Assembly (NCBI GenBank): GCA_963680875.1
Contig: OY804576.1
Location: forward strand, 80,108,711-80,172,710
Source: Bathymodiolus brooksi
Lineage: Eukaryota; Mollusca; Bivalvia; Mytilida; Modiolidae
Reading direction: 5' to 3'
Length of the DNA stretch: 64,000 nt
Positions 42,358 to 56,100 of the stretch are shown in pieces. The notes under the pieces were generated by a model, which was given only the letters and a program-made list of their open reading frames with translations, searched no databases and was not told where the DNA came from. A program made the position numbers and the translations under genes. Positions within the stretch are counted from its first letter, which is position 1. Every line of letters starts with the position of its first letter.

Positions 42358-42789
42358 ATAAATACAATACACCAACAAGACATTTTTCCCATAAGCATAA
42401 AATATTCCATTCCCGAATGTGAGTAAATTACAATGTTGAACGATCACATATGACCTAATTAATTGATATTTAGACATATAACATAATTGTTTTCTAAATT
42501 TATTCATGATAGTAAAAACATAATAATAATAAAAACATCACAATTTGTTAGTTTTATGTCCCGCACATTAATCTTATTATGCAACAACAGTAAATAATTC
42601 ACTGTTTACACTTTCTATCCATAAAAAAGATTATATTTAATATAGAATCTATAGAATAAACTATTAACAACCAAAAATCAGCATCTTATAGTAAAGCATT
42701 AATAGTACATGGAAAAACAAACGTTAATTAAAAAAAATAATAATTGAGAACTGGTTTGGAGAGAAGGCAAACGTCAATTAAAAAAAAAT

Positions 42790-43316
42790 ATTCTATGAAT
42801 TTCATGTTTCATTGGGTATTGATTTCCATGAATTTCATGGTTCATTAATTATTAATTTCCATGGATTTCATGGTTTATTGGGTATCAGTTCCATTAATTT
42901 CATGGTACATTGGGTATTTGTACCATGAATTTCATGGTTCATTGGGTATTCATTCCATGAATTTCATGGTTCATTGGATATTAGTTCCATGAATTTCATG
43001 ATTCATTGGATATCAGTACCATGAATTTCCTGGTTCATTGGGTATTTGTTTCATGAATTTCGTGGTTCATTGGGTACTATCCGTTCCACGAATTTCATGG
43101 TTCATTGGGTACTATCCATTCCATGAATTTCATGGGTCATTGGGTATTAAATCCAAAAAATTCATGGTTCATGGGGTGTTCGTTCAATGAATTTCATGGT
43201 TCATTAGGTATTAAGTTTCCCTGAATTTCATGTTTGATTGGGTATTAGTTTCATGAATTTTATAGTTCATTTGGTATCATTTTAAATAGATTTCATAGTT
43301 CACTCTCTACTCATGG
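42790..43316 (+). repeat. ~32-bp degenerate satellite (CCATGAATTTCATGGTTCAT)
   Basis: About 15 units of CCATGAATTTCATGGTTCAT + TGGGTATTAGTT. Each unit holds the palindrome CCATGAATTTCATGG (arms CCATGAA/TTTCATGG), so the array is a string of small hairpins. Divergence between units is high. Confidence 0.82.
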
Positions 43317-43512
43317 ATTTTAAAAATCAATGGCAGTTAAATTTTTAACACAATAGTAAAAAAAATCATCTAAAAACCATCAAATCCTCAAACAACTAAT
43401 TCCCTGATGACAGTTGGTATCTAAATTCCTTTACAGTTAACACAACACATTTTTGCGTCAAAGAATGCTCCTGGCAGGTTGACAAACCATGATTCATATC
43501 GTAAATGCATAA

Positions 43513-45773
43513 CCAGAGGCTCTCAAGAGCCTGTATCGTTCACCTGGTTATAAAAAAAACCAATTGGTCCTATGTAAAAACTATGTCCTGCAGTGGTAGT
43601 CATCTTGGAATTACGATCAACATAAAAAACACAAAGTTTGTAAAGGACCTTCCAAAGATTGATGCACAGTTTAGGTTCAATCAGTGCAATAGCTTCAGAG
43701 AAGAAGATGTTTCTGTATTTTCCCGATATGGTCCTGTGTTAATACTATGACCTGTGGTGGCAGCCATCTTGGATTTTCGATCGGCATAAAAAACAAAAAA
43801 TTTGTAGAGGACCTTCCAATGATCATTCCTGGGCAGTTTGGTTTCAACTGTCCTAGTGGTTTCAGAGAAGAAGCGTTTTGAAACATTTTTCCCATAGGGT
43901 CCAATGTTAAACTAAGTCCTGCCGTAGCCGCCATTTTGAATTTCATATCGGAACAAAAAACGTAAAGTTTGTAGAGGACCATCCAATGAACATTCATGTA
44001 CAGTTTGGCTTTAATAATATTTGTAGTTTCTGAGAAGAAGGCATTTGAACATTTTCCCATAGGGTCCAATGTTAATCTATGTATTGCGGTGGCGGCCATC
44101 TTGGATTTCCGATCGGCATAAAAAACAGAAACTTTGTAGAGAACCTTCCAATGATCATTCCTGGGCAGTTTGGTTTCAACTGTCCAAGTGGTTTCAGAGA
44201 AGAAGCATTTTGAAACATTTTTCCCATAGGGTCCAATGTTAAACTAAGTCCTGCCGTAGACGCCATTTTGAATTTCATATCGGAACAAAAAACGTAAAGT
44301 TTGTAGAGGACCATCTAATGAACATTCATGTACAGTTTGGCTTTAATAATATTTGTAGTTTCTGAGAAGAAGGCATTTGAACATTTTCCCATAGGGTCCA
44401 ATGTTAATCTATGTATTGCGGTGGCGGCCATCTTGGATTTCCGATCGGCATAAAAAACATAAAATTTGTAGAGGACCTTCCAATGATCATTCCTGGGCAG
44501 TTTGGTTTCAACTGTCCTAGTGGTTTCAGAGAAGAAGCGTTTTGAAACATTTTTCCCATAGGTGTCCAATGTTAAACTAAGTCCTGCCGTAGCTGCCATT
44601 TTGAATTTCTTATCGGAACAAAAAACGTAAAGTTTGTAGAGGACCATCCAATGAACATTCATGTACAGTTTGGCTTTAATAATATTTGTAGTTTCTGAGA
44701 AGAAGGCATTTGAACATTTTCCCCATAGGGTCCAATGTTAATTTATGTATTGTGGTGGCGGCCATCTTGGATTTCCGATCGACATAAAAAACATAAAATT
44801 TGTAGAGGACCTTCCAATGATCATTCCTGGGCAGTTTGGTTTCAATTGTCCAAGTGGTTTCAGAGAAGAAGCGTTTTGAAACATTTTTCCAATAAGGTCC
44901 AATGTTAAACTAAGTCCTGCCGTAGACGCCATTTTGAATTTCATATCGGAACAAAAAACGTAAAGTTTGTAGAGGACCATCTAATGAACATTCATGTACA
45001 GTTTGGCTTTAATCATATTTGTAGTTTCTGAGAAGAAGGCATTTGAATATTTTCCCATAGGGTCCAATGTTAATCTATGTCCTGCGGTGGCGGCCATCTT
45101 GGATTTCCGATCGGCATAAAAAACATAAATTTTGTAGAGGACCTTCCAATGATCATTCCTGGGCAGTTTGGTTTCAACTGTCCAAGTGGTTTCAGAGAAG
45201 AAGCATTTTGAAACATTTTTCCCATAGGGTCCAATGTTAAACTAAATCTTGCCGTAGCCGCCATTTTGAATTTCATATCGGAACAAAAAACCTTGAGATT
45301 GTAGAGGACCGTCCAATGAACTTTCATGTACAGTTTGGCTTTAATCATATTTGTAGTTTCTGAGAAGAAGGCATTTGAACATTTTCCCATAGGGTCCAAT
45401 GTTAATCTATGTCCTGCGATGGCGGCCATCTTGGATTTCCGATCGGCATAAAAAACAGAAACTTGGTAAAGGACATTCCAATGATCATTAATTTACAGTT
45501 TGGGTTCAGTCAGTTCATTAGTTTCAGAGAAGAAGATCTTTGAAATTTCAGCCAATCAGAGCATATTATTGGCCCTGGCAGCCATATTGAATATTCGACT
45601 GGAACGAAAAAATAGTAACTTTGCAGAGGACCATCCAAGAAACATTCCTGCTAAGTTTGGTTCCAATCGGCCCAGTGGTTTCGGAGAAGAAGCTTGAAAT
45701 GTGAAAAGGTTTACAGACGACAGACGACAGACGACAGACAACAGACGACAGACAACAGGGCCCAGGTGAACTA
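43513..45773 (-). mobile_element. Pearl/Helentron-like element with 332-bp core units (copy 1)
   Basis: Read on the minus strand: 5' end TAGTTCACCTGGGCCC, a GTCTGTC/GTCGTC microsatellite (GACAGAC runs on + at 45714-45757), about five 332-bp units, and a 3' hairpin AGGCTCTTGAGAGCCT followed by CTGG and T. Each unit is itself two related ~166-bp halves, recognisable by TTTCCCATAGGGTCCAATGT in each half. The minus-strand frames of 80-134 codons here come from the repeat and are not genes. Confidence 0.78.
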
Positions 45774-46370
45774 AAAATATATATCCAGGATTATCTTCAC
45801 AGATTGACAAACCATGGTTTATAACTGCCTTCCTCAGGTTCTGGAAACTGCAAAAGACATGGATAATAAGTTATAAGCCAGGAATAGAATTGAAAATGTC
45901 CATCTCATTAGAGCAAGCTTAGAAAATTAAAATTTGTTAAATTAACCTTCAATCTAAGTAAATGCTTTTGTTCAAGTCCGCCCTGATATAAATGAAAAAT
46001 TGTTGAAAGTGGAGTTAAACACCATAACTAGTGCAAGTCTTAATACATGTATTATTGCTAACTATGTAGAGGAGATGACAATACTATGTTATGTAACATG
46101 TGTCCTATCTTAATTGTCATTTATTAATCATTAAAATATGTTAAAATTATCTAAAAGTACATGAGAAAATGGTATGCTTTTTCCCCCCATTTAGTTGTGG
46201 TTTTAATTAACAGGACTGGGTTGCACAAACCTCAATTAAATTTTTAAGTCTCAACCCTGTCCATGACTTTCAGCATAATTCTTTCAATAAATGGTCATGT
46301 GCTGCCAAGGTCAGTATCATATGGATTTAAATCTACATACAATATATACAAATATGGTCTATCACAACTA
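45774..46370. other. Intergenic stretch with a SINE family 1 tail at ~45973-46032
   Basis: AAATTGTTGAAAGTGGAGTT and AAACACCATAAC mark a short SINE 1 3' fragment. Nothing else is recognised. Confidence 0.5.
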
Positions 46371-46602
46371 GGAGCCATCATGGTCATGATCGTATGGTAG
46401 TTGGATTTACAAGTACCTGTGTAATCAGTGCCTATTACCACTAGCATTGTGAGTTTGAATCCCGCTCATTATGTGATAAAGTTTGTCAGTGACTTGTGGT
46501 AGGTTGGTGGTTTTCTCCGGTTTCGTCCACCAATAAAACTGGCAGCCACTATATAACTGAAATATTGTTGAAAGTGGCATTAAACACCATAAACCTAAAC
46601 CT
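46371..46602 (+). mobile_element. SINE family 1 copy
   Basis: GATCGTATGGTAGTTGGATT head to AAGTGGCATTAAACACCATA end; a short deletion removes the GAGGTGTACTCGATACAAC part. Confidence 0.76.
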
Positions 46603-46612
46603 GACCTAACCA

Positions 46613-46766
46613 ATAACCACTAAGATTTGAGAGTTTGAATACCAGCTGTAACAATGTATACTCAATATGACATTAAGTGATCAAATTTTGCAGTGACTTG
46701 TAGATGATCTGCAGTTTTTTCAAGGAGCTCTCTTTTTCTTAAACCAATAAAACTGACTGAGTGCCA
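46613..46766 (+). mobile_element. Old, diverged SINE family 1 fragment
   Basis: It follows the previous copy directly: GAGAGTTTGAATACC, GATCAAATTTTGCAGTGACT and ACCAATAAAACTGACTG can be aligned, with many changes. Confidence 0.5.
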
Positions 46767-46778
46767 AAATGGCTGACA

Positions 46779-46784
46779 TTTATT
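46779..46784 (-). promoter_or_regulatory. Candidate poly(A) signal of the XDH gene
   Basis: TTTATT on the + strand is AATAAA on the coding strand, about 180 bases after the XDH stop. Other A-rich candidates lie nearer, so this is only the best match. Confidence 0.4.
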
Positions 46785-46962
46785 TCTAAGTTAGATATTC
46801 ATCTTTCAGTTTCACAGATTAAACCAATAAGAAACTTTAAAACATCATTTTAAAATAACAACTGCTGTAAACTCTCAAACAAAAAATAAAATCCGAAAGT
46901 TCATTATCTCGTCTCATAATATAAGCATTATAACAAAATAGATACATATATTTTTACATATA

Positions 46963-47142
46963 CTAAATATTAACCTGGTCGGTAAATTGATCTTTACAAG
47001 CCATTCGGATTCTCTCTGGAGTGGCTGGACTGTTGAGGGTAAAATCGACATCTTGCTTTGAGTCCATTCTAGCTGATCTTATAGCATCTTTGACAGCAAA
47101 GAATACAGCAGCTGATAAAAACAATGGTGGTTCACCAATTGC
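46963..47142 (-). CDS. XDH: XDH last exon with catalytic GEPPL
   Basis: 59 codons and TAG, starting [20 protein letters not shown] after a TTTCAG acceptor. Phase 0. It ends FTDQVNI; the human protein has about 20 more residues after this point. Confidence 0.95.
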   Translation of the reverse strand, partial: AIGEPPLFLSAAVFFAVKDAIRSARMDSKQDVDFTLNSPATPERIRMACKDQFTDQVNI

Positions 47143-50100
47143 CTGAAAAATTCAAGAGGTCAAAAATCTTTAACAGCATCAGTTTACAGAAATTAAAATA
47201 AATCTTGATTTGAGTGAGAGAAATTCATATTTGTGTAACCCTTACCCTTGGTAAGTATTTTATTTAAACCTTTTTTGTTTGTTTTAAATGGTTTGCAGTT
47301 GTTTTCACACATGTGTCATAGTACCAATAGAGTGGTTTTTGGGAAGTAGATTGAAATGTTGTGGTCCAGTGGTTTCTGGGAAGATTGAAATGTTATAGTC
47401 CAGTGGTTTCTGGGGAGGAGATTGAAATGCAAATTAATAACAGAGGACAGATGGATTCCAAGTGATGACAAAAGGTCACATAGACTTTTCTTTATTATTG
47501 ATTCAAGCCTCTCTCTTTGTGCACGACATTAAATACATACAGTTTTAGAGGAAGCTTTATGAAACTAGTATTCAAGAAAACAGCATCAGTGGTGTAATGG
47601 TTAGCGTGCTCGCCTCGAGTGTGCTATATTTATCTGATCAAACCAAAGACTATAAAATTGGTATTTGTTGCTTCTCCGCTAAGCATGCAGCATCAAGGAG
47701 AAAGATCAAAGACTGGTTGACTCGGTATCATGATAAAGTGGGGCGACATGTCAATCTGCAGACTGTTGTTTCGGTGAGCTAGCACTATAAAAATCCAACT
47801 ACCTGTGTTGGTTTAGTACAAAGAGGACCTCATCTTCATCTCATTGAAAATTAACATGTTCTATCCATGATATAGCTGAAAATTGCTGAGTTGGCATTAA
47901 ACAACAATCACTCACTCACTCACCTTAGAAGAATACACAGCTCTCTGATTTCTACTGCCTTTCAGTAATGATACATTGAACTCCACTGGTATATCACCAA
48001 AGCCTGGTATTTTATAATTTCCTGGTCCTCGGGTGAAGAGGAAACCATCTGGTGACATTTTCTGTTGTTCTAACATCATCATACCATAACCCTTAAAATA
48101 AAATAAAATAGAACTGATAAATTTTCTAAGACAAACTAAGGTCCACATTCCACTTTCTTTATTCAAAAAGGCTAACAAATTCTTTGTCTATGTCTCATGT
48201 GTTAATATTTTTTCATGAAGGAAAAACTAGGAACAAATTATCGATGGCTTGTTATTCATGGTTGTGGCGTATTACATAACTAAAAATTCCTGTCCTATTC
48301 AGTATATGCTCTTTTTAACTGTGGCAATTAAATCTTCCACTCGTACAATGTATTTCTTTTTACCTAGACCCTATGTTATTGTTTGTTAACTCATTTTCAT
48401 CATGAATATAGCTAAAATACTGTTCACTTGTTGTTTACCAAAAATCGACCAATCCACATCATCTGGATTATAACTTACAATGTATATAAATCCTTTTTTA
48501 TGACCAAGGTCTATTACAAGATGAGTTCAGACTACATCCCGTCTTTCTACTAAATCAGAATTATAACATTACCTGGACAAACCCTCCTTCTATTTGACCA
48601 ATGTCTATAGCAGGATTCAGACTACAACCAACATCCATTACAATATCTGTTCTCAGAATCTGTTGATATAATCAATTTTATTTAAAATATTGTGTAAAAT
48701 AAGATTTCTTAAACAGTCTGTGAAATAAAGCTTGATAATTGTTTTCTCAGTTATACAGCCAACTTCAACCAAAGAAGAGTTGCAGACAAATTATTCACTG
48801 ATGATCTCTAGTTAAGCAGTCTAAATATTCATCAAAATAGACAAGAAGAAGTTACTACCTTACAAACTCAAGTTAATCCTTTCATTGCATCAGACTAAAA
48901 TGCTAAGATTCCCCCAGACCATTAGACAAATCATGGGTACTTGTTTACAAACAATTACTTTACATGTCAATTATCTATTCTTTATATCACCACCACAGTT
49001 GTGAGTTCGAACCCCGTTCATGGTGAGGTGTACTCGATACAACATTGTGATTAAGTTTGTCAGTGACTTGGGACAGGTCGGTGGTTTTCTCCAGGTACTT
49101 CGGTTTCCTCCACCAATCAAAAATGACCACCACGATTTAATTGAAATATTGTTGAAAGTGACATAAAACACCATAAACCTAAACCAATCTATTCTTTAAG
49201 CCTAAATATATATATATAGAGTTAGTGTTATGGTGTTTCAATGCCACTTTCAACAATATTTCAGTTATATCAAGGTGGTCAGTTTAATTTGGTGGAGGAA
49301 ACTGGAGTACCCATAGAAAACTACCAGCTTGGTGCAAGTCAATGACAATTTGTATCGTATATTAATGTATCAAGTACACCTCGGCATGAACAGGGTTCAA
49401 ACTCACAACTTTCGTGGTGATAGGTATTGATTGCACAGGTAGTTGTAAATCCAACTACCATACGATCACGACCCCAACTGCCCCCACTAAAATTTTCATG
49501 GAATGGGCATCTCATCTTGCCAGTTGTACTTTGAATTGTTGGTGGAATTAAGTCACAAAGATATCTGGGACCATTATTATTTTGAATAATTTAAAACATT
49601 TGTAATTTTCTCCTTTTTCTTCTTTCTGCCAATGATTCACAGTCTAACTCTATATAAATTAAAATGACACTAGTAAATATTGGGAGACCAGTAATGATTC
49701 TAGTGGCTTCAAGTTGCAGCTGATTAAGTGCATTAGAATTTCCTACCTCACAAATATCATTTCAAAAACAATAAAATATGAAATTTACCTGATGATCTCC
49801 GGTTAAACAATCAATTTCTACTTCAGAACAGCTGGCACCAAATGTAAAATAATTGAATGGTTTGCCAATCTGTTTTTCAAAGTCAAATTGAAATATATCT
49901 GGTGTTCTGTAGAACAAAAATATGAGTTGGACCTTGATATGTTAAAGTCAAAGGAACTGATAATATTACAGACAAACCTGTATTAAAAGGTCACATTTGG
50001 AACAAAGTAAAATTGTTCCTATAAGACAGGTGAACTCTTAAAAAAAGTTCAATTCATATGCAATTTTCTATGACAGGACAAAAAAGGGTGAGCATTAAAT

Positions 50101-53100
50101 ACAGGTAATAGAGGTAACCACATGGGCAGGTTTGAATGTACTTCGAAATAGCAGAATATTCCACTTATCTGTTTTAAATTAAAATAAATAATTCTGTGAA
50201 TGCACAAAAATTTTACTGTGAGTTTTCCAAGAAAATAATTTTAATGAGTTTGAGTGAGTGATTGCTGTTTAATGACAAGTGCACAATTTGTATGGTAGTG
50301 GGTAATGTGTTTGAAGAGTGACAATCTCTATTGTAGCCACTACAAAAGACTACATTTTTTGTCCCTACCTAACATAACTCTCCATACATTTTACAGTGGC
50401 AGTCACAAGTCGTTGATCCGGTTGACCCATCCCTTCCCTCATTACTATATTGTGTTTATATATTATTGAACTTGTTCTCGTTCTGAATATAGCTGAAATA
50501 ATACTGCTCGCTGGACATTGAGCAAATATCCATCAATCAATTAATCAATCAATCAATCTTTAAAAAACAATACTTACTTATAAAATCCTGTTGATGAAAG
50601 ACTAACTCTATCCAAATATGCTGCATTCACCTGTCAAAAAATTTAATACATGTATCATATGGTAATTTTTATTTGTTATCATACAGATGTGATAATTTGT
50701 TTATTGAAGAACATTTTGTTTCAGATAGGATATCAAAGCATGATTATTGAAATCTAATTATAATTTCTACCAAGTGAAATGTATGTGCTGCATGTTCCAA
50801 ACAATTAACCTACATTTTTTAAATATGTGATATTCTCTTATACAGACATCCTGGCAGTTGATAATCAGCAACAGGTATCCTCAGAATTTTACTTCTATTT
50901 CAATGTAAAAATTTGAATTGTATTTTTATAACTTAAAAGGAAGTTAATTTAGAATCATGAGTACCCCAGTATTCTTTGATTCACCTCCAAACATTTTCAG
51001 GGGCTGTCATGGTCATGATCGTATGATAGTTGGATTTACATCTACCTGTGCAATCAGTGCCTATCACCACTAAAGTTGTGAGTTTGAACTCTGTTCATGT
51101 CGAGGTGTACTCGATACAACATTATGTGATAAAGTTTGTCAGTGAATTGCGACAGGTCTGTGGTTTTCTCTGGTTTCCTCCACCAATAAAACCGACCGCC
51201 ACGATGTAACTGAAATATTGCTGAATGTGGTGTTAAACACCAAAAACCAAACAAAACCTTTGTCATCTTTGGTATACACTGAAAATAATTTAAATATTTT
51301 GAAAACCTCTAAAAAAAAATTAGGTCTTTTACCTGAAAAAAAGTGCAGACTTTAATTAATGTTTTATAAATAGTAGAATGAATTTCACATGGTATATATT
51401 CAGAATTCTGTCATAAAATGTTTTGTGTCAAACTTCAATATTTTCATAACTTACCCAGGTATCCCATGATCCTTTAGGATTAGCATTACAATAAGGTTCT
51501 AATCTATCCATGATTGTTTGACAAGCCACCTTAAAATGAAAAATACAGTTTTTAACATTAAATGCTGTTCTTATACATGTATATAAATCAAATCTCTTGC
51601 AATCAAGAACAAAACATATAAACTGTATCTGTACTATTGAATTTTGTTTATAAGTTTGTTTTTATATTTGTGATGGCTTCCCATCTCACTGTGATTGTGA
51701 GATTACGAATAGGACAACTGTACCTTCACTATTTTATCTCTAGCCTTTCCTGTGAAACAATACAATAAAAGAGCAGAACAAAGATTGTTGTTCTTCATCT
51801 CACAGTTGTGAGCACGAATCCCGCTCATGGCGATGTGTACTCGAAACTTGTCAGTGACTTACGGCAGGTCAGTGGTTTCCTCCACAAATAAAACTGACCA
51901 CCACAATATAACTGAAATATTGTTGAAAGTGGCATTAAACACCATAAACCCCTCAACTCACAGTCACATTAGAGTTTTATATGATGATCAAAACAAGTAT
52001 GGGGATGAGTGGTACTAAATAATGGCTACGCCTAATTTAATATCTCCATTCAAAAAAGAGCTGTATGTCTACAAAGACTGTCAAGATAAGGACTTTCCAA
52101 AACACATTTTGTCATTTCTTAGAGAAAATGTGAAGATAAAAGATTGAAAAGAGGAAAAATATCATGACATTTTTGGCAAGTTCAAGGTTTCTTTTTGTTA
52201 CTTTTTTTTTTTTACATCAAAACAACTTACTGATCCCCATTTATTGATTTCTTACATCAGAAAGGGATACCCCCCCTTGTAGGACCTTTTAATTAAAACT
52301 TTCATTTCATGTTACCTGTGAAACCTGTCTAAATTGAACCCTAAACCAGAGGCTCTCAAGAGCCTGTATCGTTCACCTGGTAATAAAAAAAACCAATTGG
52401 TCCTATGTAAAAACTATGTCCTGCGTCATCTTGGAATTACGATCAACATAAAAAACACAAAGTTTGTAAAGGACCTTCCAATGATTGATGCACAGTTTAG
52501 GTTCAATCAGTGCAATAGCTTCAGAGAAGAATATATTTCTGTATTTTCCCCATATGGTTCTGTGTTAATACTATGACCTGTGGTGGCAGCCATCTTGGAT
52601 TTCCGATCGGCATAAAAAACAGGACCTTCCAATGATCATTCCTGGGCAGTTTGGTTTCAACTGTCCAAGTGGTTTCAGAGAAGAAGCATTTTGAAACATT
52701 TTTCCCACAGGGTCCAATGTTAAACTAAGTCCTGCCGTAGCCGCCATTTTGAATTTCATATCAGAATGAAAAACGTATATTTTGTAGAGGACCATTCAAT
52801 GAACATTCATGTACAGTTTGGCTTTAATCATATTTGTAGTTTCTGAGAAGAAGGCATTTGAACATTTTCCCATAGGGTCCAATGTTAATCTATGTCCTGC
52901 GGTGGTGGCCATCTTGGATTTCCGATCGGCATAAAAAAACAGAAACTTTGTAGAGGACCTTCCAATGATCATTCCTGGGCAGTTTGGATTCAATTGTCCA
53001 AGTGGTTTCAGAGAAGAAGCGTTTTGAAACATTTTTCCCATAGGGTCCAATGTTAAACTAAGTCCTGCCGTAGCCGCCATTTTGAATTTCATATCGGAAC

Positions 53101-56100
53101 AAAAAACCTAACGTTTGTAGAGGACCATCCAATGAACATTCATGTACAGTTTGGCTTTAATCATATTTGTAGTTTCTGAGAAGAAGGCATTTGAACATTT
53201 TCCCATAGGGTCCAATGTTAATCTATGTATTGTGGTGGCGGCCATCTTGGATTTCCGATCGGCATAAAAAACATAAAATTTGTAGAGGACCTTCCAATGA
53301 TCATTCCTGGGCAGTTTGGTTTCAACTGTTCTAGTGGTTTCAGAGAAGAAGCGTTTTCAAACATTTCCCCCATAGGGTCCAATGTTAAACTAAGTCCTGC
53401 CGTAGCCGCCATTTTGAATTTCATATCGGAACAAAAAACGTAAAGTTTGTAGAGGACCATCCAATGAACATTCATGTACAGTTTGGCTTTAATCATATTT
53501 GTAGTTTCTGAGAAGAAGGCATTTGAACATTTTCCCATAGGGTCCAATGTTAATCTATGTCCTGCGGTGGTGGCCATCTTGGATTTCCGATCGGCATAAA
53601 AAACACACACCTTGTAGAGGACCTTCCAATGATCGTTCCTGGGCAGTTTGGTTTCAATTATCCAAGTGGTTTCAGAGAAGAAGCGTTTTGAAACATTTTT
53701 CCCATAGGGTCCAATGTTAAACTAAGTCCTGCCGTAGCCGCCATTTTGAATTTTATATCGGAACAAAAAACGCAAAGTTTGTAGAGGACCATCCAATGAA
53801 CATTCATGTACAGTTTGGCTTTAATCATATTTGTAGTTTCTGAGAAGAAGGCATTTGAACATTTTCCCATAGGGTCCAATGTTAATCTATGTCCTGCGGT
53901 GGTGGCCATCTTGGATTTCCGACCGGCATAAAAAACAGAAACTTTGTAGAGGACCTTCCAATGATCATTCCTGGGCAGTTTGGTTTCAACTGTCCAAGTG
54001 GTTTCAGAGAAGAAGCATTTTGAAACATTTTTCCCATAGGGTCCAATGTTAAACTAAGTCCTGCCGTAGCCGCCATTTTGAATTTCATATCGGAACAAAA
54101 AACGTAAAGTTTGTAGAGGACCATCCAATGAACATTCTTGTACAGTTTGGCTTTAATCATATTTGTAGTTTCTGAGAAGAAGGCATTTGAACATTTTCCC
54201 ATAGGGTCCAATGTTAATCTATGTATTGTGGTGGCGGCCATCTTGGATTTCCGATCGGCATAAAAAACATAAAATTTGTAGAGGACCTTCCAATGATCAT
54301 TCCTGGGCAGTTTGGTTTCAACTGTTCTAGTGGTTTCAGAGAAGAAGCGTTTTCAAACATTTCCCCCATAGGGTCCAATGTTAAACTAAGTCCTGCCGTA
54401 GCCGCCATTTTGAATTTCATATCGGAACAAAAAACGTAAAGTTTGTAGAGGACCATCCAATGAACATTCATGTACAGTTTGGCTTTAATCATATTTGTAG
54501 TTTCTGAGAAGAAGGCATTTGAACATTTTCCCATAGGGTCCAATGTTAATCTATGTCCTGCGGTGGTGGCCATCTTGGATTTCCGATCGGCATAAAAAAC
54601 ACACACCTTGTAGAGGACCTTCCAATGATCGTTCCTGGGCAGTTTGGTTTCAATTATCCAAGTGGTTTCAGAGAAGAAGCGTTTTGAAACATTTTTCCCA
54701 TAGGGTCCAATGTTAAACTAAGTCCTGCCGTAGCCGCCATTTTGAATTTTATATCGGAACAAAAAACGCAAAGTTTGTAGAGGACCATCCAATGAACATT
54801 CATGTACAGTTTGGCTTTAATCATATTTGTAGTTTCTGAGAAGAAGGCATTTGAACATTTTCCCATAGGGTCCAATGTTAATCTATGTCCTGCGGTGGTG
54901 GCCATCTTGGATTTCCGACCGGCATAAAAAACAGAAACTTTGTAGAGGACCTTCCAATGATCATTCCTGGGCAGTTTGGTTTCAACTGTCCAAGTGGTTT
55001 CAGAGAAGAAGCATTTTGAAACATTTTTCCCATAGGGTCCAATGTTAAACTAAGTCCTGCCGTAGCCGCCATTTTGAATTTCATATCGGAACAAAAAACG
55101 TAAAGTTTGTAGAGGACCATCCAATGAACATTCTTGTACAGTTTGGCTTTAATCATATTTGTAGTTTCTGAGAAGAAGGCATTTGAACATTTTCCTATAG
55201 GGTCCAATGTTAATCTATGTCCTGCGGTGGTGGCCATCTTGGATTTCCGATCGGCATAAAAAACACACACCTTGTAGAGGACCTTCCAATGATCATTCCT
55301 GGGCAGTTTGGTTTCAATTATCCAAGTGGTTTCAGAGAAGAAGCGTTTTGAAACATTTTTCCCATAGGGTCCAATGTTAAACTAAGTCCTGCCGTAGCCG
55401 CCATTTTGAATTTTATATCGGAATAAAAAACGCAAAGTTTGTAGAGGACCATCCAATGAACATTCATGTACAGTTTGGCTTTAATCATATTTGTAGTTTC
55501 TGAGAAGAAGACATTTGAACATTTTTCCATAGGGTCCAATGTTAATCTATGTCCTGCGGTGGTGGCCATCTTGGATTTCCGACCGGCATAAAAAACAGAA
55601 ACTTTGTAGAGGACCTTCCAATGATCATTCCTGGGCAGTTTGGTTTCAACTGTCCAAGTGGTTTCAGAGAAGAAGCATTTTGAAACATTTTTCCCATAGG
55701 GTCCAATGTTAAACTAAGTCCTGCCGTAGCCGCCATTTTGAATTTCATATCGGAACAAAAAACGTATTGTTTGTAGAGAATCATCCAATGAACATTCATG
55801 TACAGTTTGGCTTTAATCATATTTGTAGTTTCTGAGAAGAAGGCATTTGAACATTTTCCCATAGGGTCCAATGTTAATCTATGTCCTGCGGTGGCGGCCA
55901 TCTTGAATTTCTGATTGGCAAAAAAAACCAGAAACTTTGTAGAGGACCTTCCAATGATCATTCCTGGGCAGTTTGGTTTCAATTATCCAAGTGGTTTCAG
56001 AGAAGAAGCGTTTTGAAACATTTTTCCCATAGGGTCCAATGTTAAACTAAGTCCTGCCGTAGCCGCCATTTTGAATTTCATACCAGAACAAAAAACGTAA

